A model generated the notes under the pieces. The model made no database searches, had not been told where the DNA came from, and worked only from the letters and a program-made list of their open reading frames with translations. Below are positions 1 to 7,865 of a stretch of 64,000 nt of DNA, piece by piece (position 1 is the first letter of the stretch; every line of letters starts with the position of its first letter). The translations under genes were made by a program, and so were the position numbers. The stretch comes from Enterobacter sp. Ag1 (lineage in GTDB: Bacteria; Pseudomonadota; Gammaproteobacteria; Enterobacterales; Enterobacteriaceae), in NCBI GenBank assembly GCA_000277545.1, contig AKXM01000055.1:186001-250000 (forward strand). The letters run 5' to 3'.

Positions 1-535
1 GAGCCCCAACAATCAGACTGACCAGGCCAATCAGGTAGGTCAGGGCATAGCCGAGGCTCAGATTATCCAGCGAGGTCGCAAGCTGCGCGGCGGGGATGCT
101 TGAATGGCGCAGGGTATCGCCCGCGCCGACCAGCACGGGCGTGGAGGTCATGGCGCCGGCGAGCATACCGGCCGTCAGGCCAATGTCCCAGCCAAACAGT
201 TTGCCCAGCCCCAGCGCAATCAGCAGGGCGCTGCCAACCATCACCAGGGCCAGCATCAGATAATTTTTGCCGTCGCGGAAGAAAATAGAAAAAAAGTTTG
301 GCCCGGCTTCGACGCCTACGCAGAAAATGAACAGCATAAAACCCAGATTTAGCGCGTCGGTATTGATCGAGAAATGCTGTTGCCCGAGTAATAAAGAGAC
401 CACTAAAACACCAATGGAATTACCCAGTTGCACCGGGCCGAGGCGTAATTTCCCCAGGCAAAGTCCGAGCGTTAGTACAACAAATAACAAAAGGATGTAA
501 TTCCCGTTTAACAAATCTGCGACGTTTATATTCAC
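1..535 (-). CDS. ybjL: YbjL, putative transporter (AAE-type), N-terminal part only
   Basis: This is the N-terminal 178 codons of a hydrophobic protein that runs off the left edge of the window. Reading back from a GTG at 533-535 gives [13 protein letters not shown], matching the start of E. coli YbjL (561 residues in full, from memory). Hydrophobic stretches alternate with short polar loops, as expected for an inner-membrane permease of the aspartate:alanine exchanger (AAE) family. In the full protein two TrkA_C (RCK) domains lie further on, outside this window. The substrate is unknown. GTG was chosen because the similarity begins there. It is divergent from ybjM. Confidence 0.9.
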   Translation of the reverse strand, partial: MNINVADLLNGNYILLLFVVLTLGLCLGKLRLGPVQLGNSIGVLVVSLLLGQQHFSINTDALNLGFMLFIFCVGVEAGPNFFSIFFRDGKNYLMLALVMVGSALLIALGLGKLFGWDIGLTAGMLAGAMTSTPVLVGAGDTLRHSSIPAAQLATSLDNLSLGYALTYLIGLVSLIVGA

Positions 536-832
536 GAAGGCTAACTTCTTGTTTACCAGTAAGCTGTTGAAAGAGATAGAGTTATGCGCTAAGGTTTTGA
601 CGGTTCCGTCAGCGACGACCGGCAAATTATCACGCATATAAATATCTCACGCGACGACCGAATTTCTGCCGCTAGTTTAATCTTTCTCTGTATCAGCGGC
701 TAGTAAGAATATTGTGCTAAATGTGGCAATGCTTTATCGGCACGGATGGCCAGGCATTATCAAATCGGGTAAAGACGCTGCTGAATTTTCCGGCAGGGTA
801 TTTTCGAGCAAAAGCAGATGTCAGGAGGTAAA
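536..832. promoter_or_regulatory. ybjL/ybjM divergent intergenic region
   Basis: These 297 bases separate the divergent genes ybjL and ybjM. A perfect short dyad, TGACGG-TT-CCGTCA, lies at 598-611, about 63 bases before the ybjL start. A second arm pair, GCCGCT (668-673) and AGCGGC (695-700), sits further out. I see no confident promoter hexamers and no coding sequence. The dyads could be operator or leader hairpins; this is inference. Confidence 0.35.
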
Positions 833-1222
833 ATGCACAGACGTGCGCAAAAGTGGTTAGGAATTACCTGCTGCTTCGTGCTCTTTATTCTGGTTTTTCT
901 TTCTCTGCGCCTGAACGTGATGGGGCGGTTTATTGCCACCGGGCACTATGAGCTTGGGCTGCTGTTTTTCCTTCTCCCGGGTGGCGTGGCCAGCTTCTTT
1001 TCCCAAGGAGATCGAGTGGTCAAACCGCTGGTGGGAGCGATGCTTGCTTCGCCGTTCTGCCTGTTGATTGCCCACCTGTTTTTCCCCGTCACACGCTCGT
1101 TCTGGCAAGAAATGGCCTGGCTACTGAGCGCTGTCTTCTGGTCGTCCCTCGGTTCGCTGTGTTATCTGCTATTTTTTATGTGTAAGAACCGGAATCGCAC
1201 GCATAAAAAAACCGACTACTGA
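833..1222 (+). CDS. ybjM: YbjM, small inner-membrane protein
   Basis: A 129-residue protein made mostly of hydrophobic segments, likely three to four membrane helices, with a basic C-terminal tail. It matches E. coli YbjM (about 125 residues) along its length, including the stretch ending in SFFSQ and the SFWQE motif near residue 89. The ATG at 833 is preferred over one 15 bases upstream because a strong AGGAGGT lies at 823-829, just before it. The function is unknown in any species I can recall. It is a single-gene unit followed by a terminator. Confidence 0.8.
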   Translation: MHRRAQKWLGITCCFVLFILVFLSLRLNVMGRFIATGHYELGLLFFLLPGGVASFFSQGDRVVKPLVGAMLASPFCLLIAHLFFPVTRSFWQEMAWLLSAVFWSSLGSLCYLLFFMCKNRNRTHKKTDY

Positions 1223-1235
1223 GAGTCGGTTTTCT
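1205..1235. terminator. Bidirectional terminator between ybjM and grxA
   Basis: A 7-bp stem ACCGACT (1211-1217) and AGTCGGT (1224-1230) with a 6-base loop, flanked by A-run on the left and T-run on the right, so it can serve both convergent genes. Confidence 0.8.
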
Positions 1236-1248
1236 GCATTCGTAAAGT

Positions 1249-1521
1249 TTACTGTGCGGTCTGGAACAGGTTCAGATGTTCTTTTGCGTAAGCTTCAAAA
1301 TCGGTGCAGCCACCAATGTGCTTCTGATCCAGGAAGATCTGCGGCACGGTTTCAACCGGTTTACCCACGGTTTTTTCCAGATCAGCTTTGGTGATGCCTT
1401 CTGCGTGGATGTCAACATAGCGGAAGTTGAAGTCATCACGCTCGGCGGTCAGTTTCTCAGCCAGTTCTTTAGCGCGAACACAATATGGGCAGCCAGGGCG
1501 TCCAAAAATTACTGCAAACAT
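1249..1521 (-). CDS. grxA: Glutaredoxin 1
   Basis: This encodes a 90-residue glutathione-dependent disulfide reductase that reduces ribonucleotide reductase and other cytosolic proteins such as OxyR. The redox motif CPYC is at residues 11-14 (GRPGCPYC context), followed by the family's VETVPQIF cis-proline stretch and the HIGG glutathione-binding segment. E. coli GrxA has 85 residues, so the C-terminal tail here is slightly longer. In E. coli grxA is OxyR-activated; I looked for an OxyR site upstream and could not identify one with confidence. It is convergent with ybjM and divergent from ybjC-nfsA. Confidence 0.95.
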   Translation of the reverse strand: MFAVIFGRPGCPYCVRAKELAEKLTAERDDFNFRYVDIHAEGITKADLEKTVGKPVETVPQIFLDQKHIGGCTDFEAYAKEHLNLFQTAQ

Positions 1522-1696
1522 GCTCTCTCCTCAGTTTTTATGGCCGATACGAACCGGCGAATGCGCTTATAATGCCGATATCCGTCACATTTTTAAAGAA
1601 GGTCGTGCCTGTTAGTTCGATGCCCGTAGGCTATCTCCTTTCAGTGGGAGGGGCGCGGACTCGATGATAGCTGGCCTGAACACAGGAGGTGCCGCT

Positions 1697-1996
1697 ATGC
1701 GCGCGGTCGGATCGTTACCCAAATCGGTGATTGTGCTGGAAGCGGTGGGGATAGGTTTTTTGGCGCTAGCTTTTCTCTCGCTGCAGGGATACCTGACGCT
1801 GCCCGCACCTGTGGCCACTGCAACGGCGGCCATAGTCATGGTATTTATTGGCCTTGGGCTGATGCTGCCGGCGGCAATCATCATGACGTGGCATATTGCT
1901 AAACGTCTTGCCCCGCAGCTGATGCAGCCTGATTCTGCTTCAAAACTCTCTGATATAAAAAAGCCAAAGGAAAATCGCGATGACGCCGACCATTGA
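1697..1996 (+). CDS. ybjC: YbjC, small membrane protein upstream of nfsA
   Basis: A 99-residue protein with two hydrophobic segments and a polar C-terminal tail (DUF1418-type in E. coli, from memory). The start at 1697 (MRAVGSLPKS) has an AGGAGGT at 1684-1690 six bases upstream and matches the E. coli start; an in-frame ATG at 1664 lacks this support. The 3' end overlaps the nfsA start by 17 bases, so the two are translationally coupled. The function is unknown; in E. coli it is co-transcribed with nfsA and induced by the SoxRS regulon. Confidence 0.8.
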   Translation: MRAVGSLPKSVIVLEAVGIGFLALAFLSLQGYLTLPAPVATATAAIVMVFIGLGLMLPAAIIMTWHIAKRLAPQLMQPDSASKLSDIKKPKENRDDADH

Positions 1997-2702
1997 TCTG
2001 CTTCGTTCCCACCGTTCCATTCGTCATTTTACCGGGGAACCTATTACCGACGAGCAGCGCGAAGCCATTATTGCCAGTGCACAGGCAGCTTCTACTTCCA
2101 GCTTCCTTCAGTGCAGTTCAATCATTCGCATCACGGATAAAGCGCTGCGCGAGCAGCTGGTGCCGCTGACCGGCGGGCAAAAGCATGTGGCGGAAGCCGC
2201 CGAGTTTTGGGTGTTCTGCGCCGACTTTAACCGCAATCTTCAAATCTGCCCGGACGCCCAGCTTGGGCTGGCGGAACAGCTGCTGCTTGGTGCGGTCGAT
2301 ACCGCGATTCTGGCGCAGAATGCGTTTACCGCCGCAGAATCGTTGGGGTTGGGCGGGGTCTATATTGGCGGCATCCGCAACAACATTGAAGCGGTGGGAG
2401 AGCTGTTGGGCGTGCCGAAATACGTGTTACCGCTGTTTGGCCTTTGCCTGGGCTGGCCTGCTGCCACGCCGGATATCAAGCCGCGTATGCCCGCTGCGAT
2501 GCTGGTGCATGAAAACCGCTATCAGCCGCTGAACAGGCCGCTGCTGGACGAGTACGACGAGCAGCTGGCGCAGTATTATTTGAGCCGGGACAGCAATACA
2601 CGGCGCGACACCTGGAGCGACCACATCAGCCGTACCATCATTAAAGAAAGCCGGCCTTTCATTCTGGATTACCTGCACAAGCAGGGCTGGGCGACACGCT
2701 AA
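1980..2702 (+). CDS. nfsA: Oxygen-insensitive NADPH nitroreductase NfsA
   Basis: This 240-residue FMN flavoprotein reduces nitroaromatics and quinones in two-electron steps using NADPH. The N-terminus carries the FMN phosphate-binding LLRSHRSIRHF segment, and a central LGLGGVYIGGIRNN stretch (residues about 121-134) is typical of the NfsA/FRP subgroup. The length equals E. coli NfsA. It overlaps the end of ybjC. In E. coli rimK and ybjN follow directly, but here xapABR intervenes, which breaks the usual ybjC-nfsA-rimK-ybjN transcription unit. Confidence 0.95.
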   Translation: MTPTIDLLRSHRSIRHFTGEPITDEQREAIIASAQAASTSSFLQCSSIIRITDKALREQLVPLTGGQKHVAEAAEFWVFCADFNRNLQICPDAQLGLAEQLLLGAVDTAILAQNAFTAAESLGLGGVYIGGIRNNIEAVGELLGVPKYVLPLFGLCLGWPAATPDIKPRMPAAMLVHENRYQPLNRPLLDEYDEQLAQYYLSRDSNTRRDTWSDHISRTIIKESRPFILDYLHKQGWATR

Positions 2703-2795
2703 TTCACGCGGCCGCCTGGTCATCAAAACGGCGATTGATACATTTTCAGTATTAATCGTGGCCTCAAACGGTATTGGTTTCATCCGTCGGTGAGT

Positions 2796-2820
2796 CGTTA
2801 TAACTGCTGAAGTTATAACG
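2796..2820. promoter_or_regulatory. Perfect 10-bp inverted repeat before xapA (candidate operator)
   Basis: Arms CGTTATAACT (2796-2805) and AGTTATAACG (2811-2820) are perfect reverse complements around GCTGA. The dyad lies 22 bases before the xapA start. It could bind XapR or another repressor, or fold as a leader hairpin. There is no T-run, so it is not a terminator. Confidence 0.55.
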
Positions 2821-2842
2821 ACAATCTGTCAAGGAACCTTCT

Positions 2843-3676
2843 ATGCCAACCTCTGCTTTTGATAATTCGCCTTTCTACGCCGCCGACATTATTCGCGCCC
2901 GCATTAACGGTCTGGTACCCCGCATCGCTTTTATTCTGGGCTCCGGGCTGGGGGAGCTGGCGGAAAAAATCGACTCCCCTGTAACATTTTCCTACGAAGA
3001 GCTGCCCGGGTTCCCCGTCAGCACCGTCCACGGCCATGCGGGCGAACTGGTCGTCGGCACGCTGGCTGGCGTGCCTGTAGCCTGTATGAAAGGGCGGGGG
3101 CACTTTTATGAAGGGCGTGGAATGTCGGTGATGACCAGCGCAATTCGCACTTTTAAGCTGCTGGGATGCGAGATGCTGTTTTCTACCAACGCCGCCGGTT
3201 CTCTGCGCCCGGAAGTGGAACCTGGAAGCCTGGTGGCACTCAGCGATCATATTAATACGATGCCGGGCACGCCGACCGTTGGGCCAAATGATGAGCGGTT
3301 TGGTGAGCGCTTTTTCTCGCTGGCAAACGCCTATGATGCCGACTATCGCGCCGTACTCCAGCAGGTTGCACATGAGCAGGGGTTCCCGCTGCACGAGGGA
3401 GTATTTGTTTCTTATCCAGGGCCAAACTTCGAAACCGCAGCGGAAATTCGCATGATGCAAATCATTGGCGGCCACGTGGTGGGGATGTCGGTTGTGCCGG
3501 AGGTGATCAGCGCCCGCCATTGCGGCCTGAAGGTGGTTGCCGTCTCGGCGATTACCAACCTTGCCGAAGGGCTGGGGAGTATTCAGCTTTCCCATGAACA
3601 GACGCTGAAAGCGGCTGCGCTGTCGCGGCAGAACTTTATTAACCTGATTTGCGGCTTCCTCGGCAAACTGGCCTGA
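2843..3676 (+). CDS. xapA: Xanthosine phosphorylase (purine nucleoside phosphorylase II)
   Basis: A 277-residue trimeric-type purine nucleoside phosphorylase that splits xanthosine, inosine and guanosine into base and ribose-1-phosphate. The phosphate-binding ILGSGLG loop is at residues 31-37, HGHAGE at 63-68 and the STNAAGS segment at 114-120. Tyr191 and Asn239 fall exactly where E. coli XapA places the residues linked to xanthosine recognition, which supports XapA rather than a generic PNP. It is first in a three-gene module: xapB follows after 28 bases and xapR after that. In E. coli this module lies far away, near nupC. It is probably induced by xanthosine through XapR. Confidence 0.92.
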   Translation: MPTSAFDNSPFYAADIIRARINGLVPRIAFILGSGLGELAEKIDSPVTFSYEELPGFPVSTVHGHAGELVVGTLAGVPVACMKGRGHFYEGRGMSVMTSAIRTFKLLGCEMLFSTNAAGSLRPEVEPGSLVALSDHINTMPGTPTVGPNDERFGERFFSLANAYDADYRAVLQQVAHEQGFPLHEGVFVSYPGPNFETAAEIRMMQIIGGHVVGMSVVPEVISARHCGLKVVAVSAITNLAEGLGSIQLSHEQTLKAAALSRQNFINLICGFLGKLA

Positions 3677-3704
3677 TCCTCACTGACCAAGGCAGGGAAA
3701 ACAG

Positions 3705-4961
3705 ATGGCGATTAAACTCCGCTTAAAAATCATGCTGTTTTTACAGTACTTCATCTGGGGGGCGTGGCTGGTCACTTTGGGATCTTACATGATCAATACG
3801 CTCGGCTTTAAGGGGGCAGATGTTGGCATGGTTTACAGTACCAAAGGGCTTGCGGCGCTGCTGATGCCGGGTCTTATCGGCATTGTGGCCGATAAATGGC
3901 TCCCGGCCAATCGGGTGTACTCTCTCTGCCATCTGGTGGGGGCGGGGATGCTGGTCTGGGCGGCCAGCATCGACCAGCCGGGGTTGATGTTTTGGGCAAT
4001 GCTGGGTAATGCCCTGGCCTTTATGCCGACCATTGCGCTGTCCAATACGGTGTCTTACGCCTGCCTGGAAAAAAACGGACTGGATACGGTGACGCATTTC
4101 CCGCCTGTGAGGGTGTTCGGTACCGTGGGCTTTATTGCGGCGATGTGGACCGTTAGCCTGATGCGCATAGAGCTGAGCAGCATGCAGCTCTATATTGCCG
4201 CAGGGGCTTCCGGTCTGCTGGCGCTGTATGCGCTCACATTGCCGACTATCCCGGTGATAAAAAGCCAGGCCACGCGCAGCTGGGTGAGCCGCCTGGGGCT
4301 GGACGCGTTTGTGCTGTTCAAAAAGCCACAAATGGCGGTTTTTTTCCTGTTCGCCATGCTGCTTGGGGCGGTGCTGCAAATCACCAATACTTTCGGTAAC
4401 CCTTTCCTGCATGATTTTGCCCGTCAGCCTGAGTTTGCCAGCAGCTTTGTGGTGCAGTATCCCTCGATTTTGCTGTCCGTCTCGCAGATGTCGGAAGTGG
4501 TCTTTATTTTGACGATCCCTTTCTTCCTGCGGCGTTTTGGCATTAAACAGGTCATGCTGATGAGCATGGTCGCCTGGGTGCTGCGCTTTGCGCTGTTCGC
4601 CTGGGGCGATCCTTCTGTCTTTGGTTTTGTGCTGCTGTTGCTGTCGATGGTGGTGTACGGCTGCGCCTTTGATTTCTTTAATATCTCCGGCTCCGTGTTT
4701 GTTGAGCAAGAGGTGGAGTCACGTATTCGCGCCAGCGCTCAAGGGCTGTTTATGACGATGGTGAACGGGGTTGGGGCGTATTTCGGGGCGATTGTCAGCG
4801 GTTATGTGGTGGATTATTTCACCACCGATGGCGCCAAAGACTGGCCGACTATCTGGCTGGTTTTTGCTGGCTATGCGCTGGTGCTTGCCGTCGTCTTCCA
4901 CTTTAGCTTCCACTATCACCACCGCCAGCAGAGTGATTCTTCGGCATCGCTCGCACATTAA
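3705..4961 (+). CDS. xapB: Xanthosine transporter XapB, MFS nucleoside:H+ symporter
   Basis: A 418-residue protein, the same length as E. coli XapB, with about twelve hydrophobic segments. It belongs to the nucleoside:H+ symporter family of the major facilitator superfamily (NupG relatives). The N-terminal stretch with YFIWGAWLVTLG is characteristic, as are SYMINTLGF and, later, FNISGSVFVEQE (around residue 325). It would import xanthosine and related nucleosides across the inner membrane for XapA. It lies 28 bases downstream of xapA in the same direction, so an operon is likely. Confidence 0.92.
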   Translation: MAIKLRLKIMLFLQYFIWGAWLVTLGSYMINTLGFKGADVGMVYSTKGLAALLMPGLIGIVADKWLPANRVYSLCHLVGAGMLVWAASIDQPGLMFWAMLGNALAFMPTIALSNTVSYACLEKNGLDTVTHFPPVRVFGTVGFIAAMWTVSLMRIELSSMQLYIAAGASGLLALYALTLPTIPVIKSQATRSWVSRLGLDAFVLFKKPQMAVFFLFAMLLGAVLQITNTFGNPFLHDFARQPEFASSFVVQYPSILLSVSQMSEVVFILTIPFFLRRFGIKQVMLMSMVAWVLRFALFAWGDPSVFGFVLLLLSMVVYGCAFDFFNISGSVFVEQEVESRIRASAQGLFMTMVNGVGAYFGAIVSGYVVDYFTTDGAKDWPTIWLVFAGYALVLAVVFHFSFHYHHRQQSDSSASLAH

Positions 4962-5026
4962 GGCTCCTGGCCTTACAGCGAGCGTAAGCGATGGTAATTT
5001 ATGAGGCTTGCCACTCAGGGAGCCTC

Positions 5027-5932
5027 ATGAATACATCTCAGCGTATCTATCGCACCGATCTTAAGCTGCTGCGCTATTTTCAGGCCGTAGCCGAGGAACT
5101 GCACTTTGGCCGGGCCGCCGCGCGGCTGAACATGTCGCAGCCTCCCCTGAGCTTTCATATCAAAGAACTGGAAGCTCAGCTGGGGACGGTACTGTTTATC
5201 CGCCATTCCCGGCACGTGGCGCTGACTCACGCAGGCGAAGTCCTGCTGGAAGAGACAAAACAGCTGCTGAACAACGCAAGCCTTGCGCTGGCCAGGGTTG
5301 AGCAGATTGGCCGTGGTGAAGGCGGTCGAATTCAGCTAGGGATTGTTGGCACCGCCATTTGGGGTGGGCTGCGGCTTGGGCTACAGCGGTTTATTGCTGA
5401 CTATCCCGCCATTGATGTGACCTTCCGCGAAAAGTCCCCGGGGGATCAGCTTGCTTTGCTTGAACGTCACGAGATTGATGCCGGGATCTGGCGGATGGAA
5501 ACCAGCCCGCCCGGTGGCCTTAAGAGCGAAAAGCTGCATGAGGCGACATTTATGGTCGCGCTGCCGGAGCAGCACCCGCTAGCCCGGCAGCAAACGGTGG
5601 ACATTACCCAACTGCGGCATGAGGCGTTCGTGACGATGACCGCCATTCACTCTGACTGGACTTTCCTGCAACGTGTTTGCCGTGAAGCTGGTTTTACCCC
5701 GAGGGTTGTCCGTGAGGCGGTGGAGCCGCAAACCGTCCTGGCGCTGGTGAGCATTGGTTTCGGGCTAACCATCATCGCCGACAGCTACGCACAGATGAAC
5801 TGGCCTGGCGTGGTGTTTCGCCCCCCGGCGAGGCCGATACCCGCCGACCTGTATGCCGTTTTTGATCCGGTCCATCTCACCTCGACCACAAAGCAATTAA
5901 TTGAGGCACTTAAGATGTCTCCCACCGATTAG
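5027..5932 (+). CDS. xapR: LysR-type regulator XapR
   Basis: A 301-residue LysR-family transcription factor. The winged helix-turn-helix near residues 15-60 includes LHFGRAAARLNMSQPPLS, and the rest is the two-lobed effector domain. It matches E. coli XapR (294 residues), which activates xapAB with xanthosine. The ATG at 5027 was chosen because AGGGAG lies at 5017-5022 and the similarity starts just after (RTDLKLLRYF); an in-frame start at 4991 would add 12 unrelated residues. Unlike many LysR regulators it lies downstream and in the same direction as its targets, as in E. coli. Confidence 0.88.
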   Translation: MNTSQRIYRTDLKLLRYFQAVAEELHFGRAAARLNMSQPPLSFHIKELEAQLGTVLFIRHSRHVALTHAGEVLLEETKQLLNNASLALARVEQIGRGEGGRIQLGIVGTAIWGGLRLGLQRFIADYPAIDVTFREKSPGDQLALLERHEIDAGIWRMETSPPGGLKSEKLHEATFMVALPEQHPLARQQTVDITQLRHEAFVTMTAIHSDWTFLQRVCREAGFTPRVVREAVEPQTVLALVSIGFGLTIIADSYAQMNWPGVVFRPPARPIPADLYAVFDPVHLTSTTKQLIEALKMSPTD

Positions 5933-6007
5933 TCCGTCGTTGAAAGGTGAAGGCAGTGGTATGATTAGCGGGCGGTTAATTTTGGTCTGGTTGCTCAGAG
6001 GTGCAGG

Positions 6008-6910
6008 TTGAAAATCGCTATTTTATCCCGGGATGGAACGCTCTACTCATGCAAGCGCCTGCGCGAGGCGGCAACGCGTCGTGGTCATCAGGTGGAGATC
6101 ATTGATCCCCTTTCTTGCTATATGAACATTAATCCGGCCGCGCCTTCCGTGCATTACAAGGGGCGTCAACTGCCGCATTATGACGCGGTTATCCCGCGTA
6201 TTGGCTCGGCTATCACCTTTTACGGCACGGCGGTGCTGCGCCAGTTCGAAATGCTGGGAAGCTACCCGCTGAATGAGTCGGTGGCGATCACCCGCGCGCG
6301 GGATAAGCTGCGTTCGCTGCAATTGCTGGCGAAGCAGGGGATTGATTTGCCGGTGACGGGGTTTGCCCACTCGCCGGACGACACCAGCGATCTTATTGAT
6401 ATGGTGGGTGGCGCGCCGCTGGTGGTGAAGCTCGTTGAAGGTACGCAAGGAATTGGCGTGGTGCTGGCTGAAACGCGGCAGGCGGCGGAAAGCGTGATTG
6501 ATGCGTTTCGCGGTCTTAACGCCCATATTCTGGTGCAGGAATACATCAAAGAAGCGAAGGGCAGAGATATTCGCTGTCTGGTGGTGGGGGATGAGGTTGT
6601 GGCCGCCATTGAACGGCAGGCCAAGCCCGGCGATTTCCGCTCAAACCTGCACCGTGGCGGCGTCGCGCATCAGGTCACAATTACCGATCTTGAGCGAGAA
6701 GTGGCGCTAAAAGCGGCCAGCACGCTGGGACTGGATATTGCCGGGGTGGACATTTTACGCGCCGAACGCGGGCCGCTGGTGATGGAAGTGAACGCCTCGC
6801 CGGGGCTGGAAGGCATTGAAAACACGAGCGGGGTCGATATCGCCGGGCTGATGATCAAATGGATAGAGCGGCAGGCCCGCCCTGGGTACTGTCTTAAAAC
6901 CGGGGGATAA
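6008..6910 (+). CDS. rimK: Ribosomal protein S6 glutamate ligase RimK
   Basis: A 300-residue ATP-grasp ligase that adds glutamate residues to the C-terminus of ribosomal protein S6 and can also make poly-alpha-glutamate. Visible ATP-grasp elements are the [16 protein letters not shown] loop (about residues 138-153), the VQEYI hinge (177-181) and the metal-binding EVNASPG near residue 261. The start is a TTG at 6008 preceded by AGAGGTGCAGG; translation from it gives [10 protein letters not shown], identical to the E. coli N-terminus. In E. coli it follows nfsA directly; here the xap module has separated them, so it may need its own promoter in the 75 bases after xapR. Confidence 0.94.
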   Translation: MKIAILSRDGTLYSCKRLREAATRRGHQVEIIDPLSCYMNINPAAPSVHYKGRQLPHYDAVIPRIGSAITFYGTAVLRQFEMLGSYPLNESVAITRARDKLRSLQLLAKQGIDLPVTGFAHSPDDTSDLIDMVGGAPLVVKLVEGTQGIGVVLAETRQAAESVIDAFRGLNAHILVQEYIKEAKGRDIRCLVVGDEVVAAIERQAKPGDFRSNLHRGGVAHQVTITDLEREVALKAASTLGLDIAGVDILRAERGPLVMEVNASPGLEGIENTSGVDIAGLMIKWIERQARPGYCLKTGG

Positions 6911-6939
6911 TTACCAAATCGGCGCTAATGCATAGTATG

Positions 6940-6975
6940 ACGTGTCATTTTTGCGTAAGATGGCACGTTAATTTT
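6940..6975 (+). terminator. Possible weak terminator after rimK
   Basis: A 9-bp stem, ACGTGTCAT (6940-6948) with ATGGCACGT (6960-6968), allowing one G-U pair, is followed by TAATTTTTG. The T-run is offset by two bases, so read-through into ybjN is possible. Confidence 0.4.
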
Positions 6976-7002
6976 TGAACAGGTAATGAGGTTTTTGCGT
7001 TT

Positions 7003-7482
7003 ATGGATTCACTCGTGGTCCCGACTCTGGACACTTTACGCCGCTGGCTGGATGAAACTGGCGTAACCTTTTTCGAGTGCGATACCTGCCAGGCATTGCA
7101 TTTGCCCCATATGCAGAACTTCGATGGCGTATACGACGCGAAAATCGATCTCGTGGACAACATTATTCTGTTTTCCGCATTGGCAGAAGTTAAGCCGTCG
7201 GCGCTGCTGCCGTTGGCGTCCGATCTCTCCTCGATCAACGCCAGCTCGCTGACGGTGAAAGCGTTTCTCGACATCCAGGATGATAACCTGCCCAAGCTGG
7301 TGGTGTGTCAGTCGTTGTCTGCCTCCGTGGGCATTACCCGCGAGCAGTTTGCCGCCTTTGTTCAGCAGAGCGAAGAGCAGGTTTCGATGGTGATCCTCGA
7401 GGCTTGCGCTAATCAGCTGCTTTTTGTGGCCGAAGAAGAAGAGCGCGACGGCACAATTATTCACACCCACTCTCTGCACTGA
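7003..7482 (+). CDS. ybjN: YbjN, sensory transduction-type regulator protein
   Basis: A 159-residue soluble protein matching E. coli YbjN (158 residues) end to end, with conserved FFECD-CQALHLPHMQNFDGV near the N-terminus. The fold resembles type III secretion chaperones (YbjN/DUF1790-like). In E. coli its overexpression affects motility, stress responses and biofilm formation, but a molecular role is not settled. A good terminator follows. It lies in the same direction as rimK with a 92-base gap. Confidence 0.88.
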   Translation: MDSLVVPTLDTLRRWLDETGVTFFECDTCQALHLPHMQNFDGVYDAKIDLVDNIILFSALAEVKPSALLPLASDLSSINASSLTVKAFLDIQDDNLPKLVVCQSLSASVGITREQFAAFVQQSEEQVSMVILEACANQLLFVAEEEERDGTIIHTHSLH

Positions 7483-7496
7483 TCCTTTCTTTTTTT

Positions 7497-7538
7497 AACG
7501 CAGCGGCCACCAGCGCCGCTGCGTTCTGCATGTTTTTA
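7497..7538 (+). terminator. Terminator after ybjN
   Basis: A 10-bp perfect stem, AACGCAGCGG (7497-7506) and CCGCTGCGTT (7516-7525), with a 9-base loop, followed by a short spacer and five T residues. Confidence 0.65.
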
Positions 7539-7865
7539 TTCTGTCATAAAGCCGTCACAGCCAGACAAATCCCTGCCATAAGGCGCGTTTTTGCCGCCTG
7601 AATAGACGAAAGATGTCTAAAAAGTTGATAAAAGGCGTTTTTTCATCCGGGCTATAGTCGCCAACCCTGGCTACAGTTATTCTTGCTTGGCCGTAAAAAC
7701 GAGCAACGTCTGCGTGAAGATTACCCAAATTCTTTTTCAGCAGAATGAATAGAGATGCATGAATTTTGCATGCTAAAAAAGCGTGCGGCGAATGCGGATA
7801 AGCCACATTGCGTAAATTCGGCTCATTCGAGCCTGGTTTGGCCTTTATTCAGAAGGAATGAAATT
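7539..7865 (+). promoter_or_regulatory. Upstream region of the potFGHI operon
   Basis: This non-coding stretch precedes potF. An inverted repeat GCATG-N7-CATGC lies at 7757-7773, about 95 bases before the start codon. In E. coli the operon responds to nitrogen limitation; I searched for a sigma-54 GG-N10-GC element and saw nothing convincing. An AGAAGGAA ribosome-binding site sits directly before the potF start. Confidence 0.35.

Noticed and set aside
1522-1696. OxyR site before grxA
   Set aside because: Some ATAG/CTAT fragments are present but they do not fall at the spacing OxyR needs.
3741-4709. Open frame of 322 codons on the minus strand opposite xapB
   Set aside because: It is the antisense of a well-recognised transporter, rich in His, Gln and Arg, with no family motif.
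7539-7865. Sigma-54 promoter or NtrC site before potF
   Set aside because: No GG-N10-GC element with good flanks; the GCATG dyad does not match the NtrC consensus.
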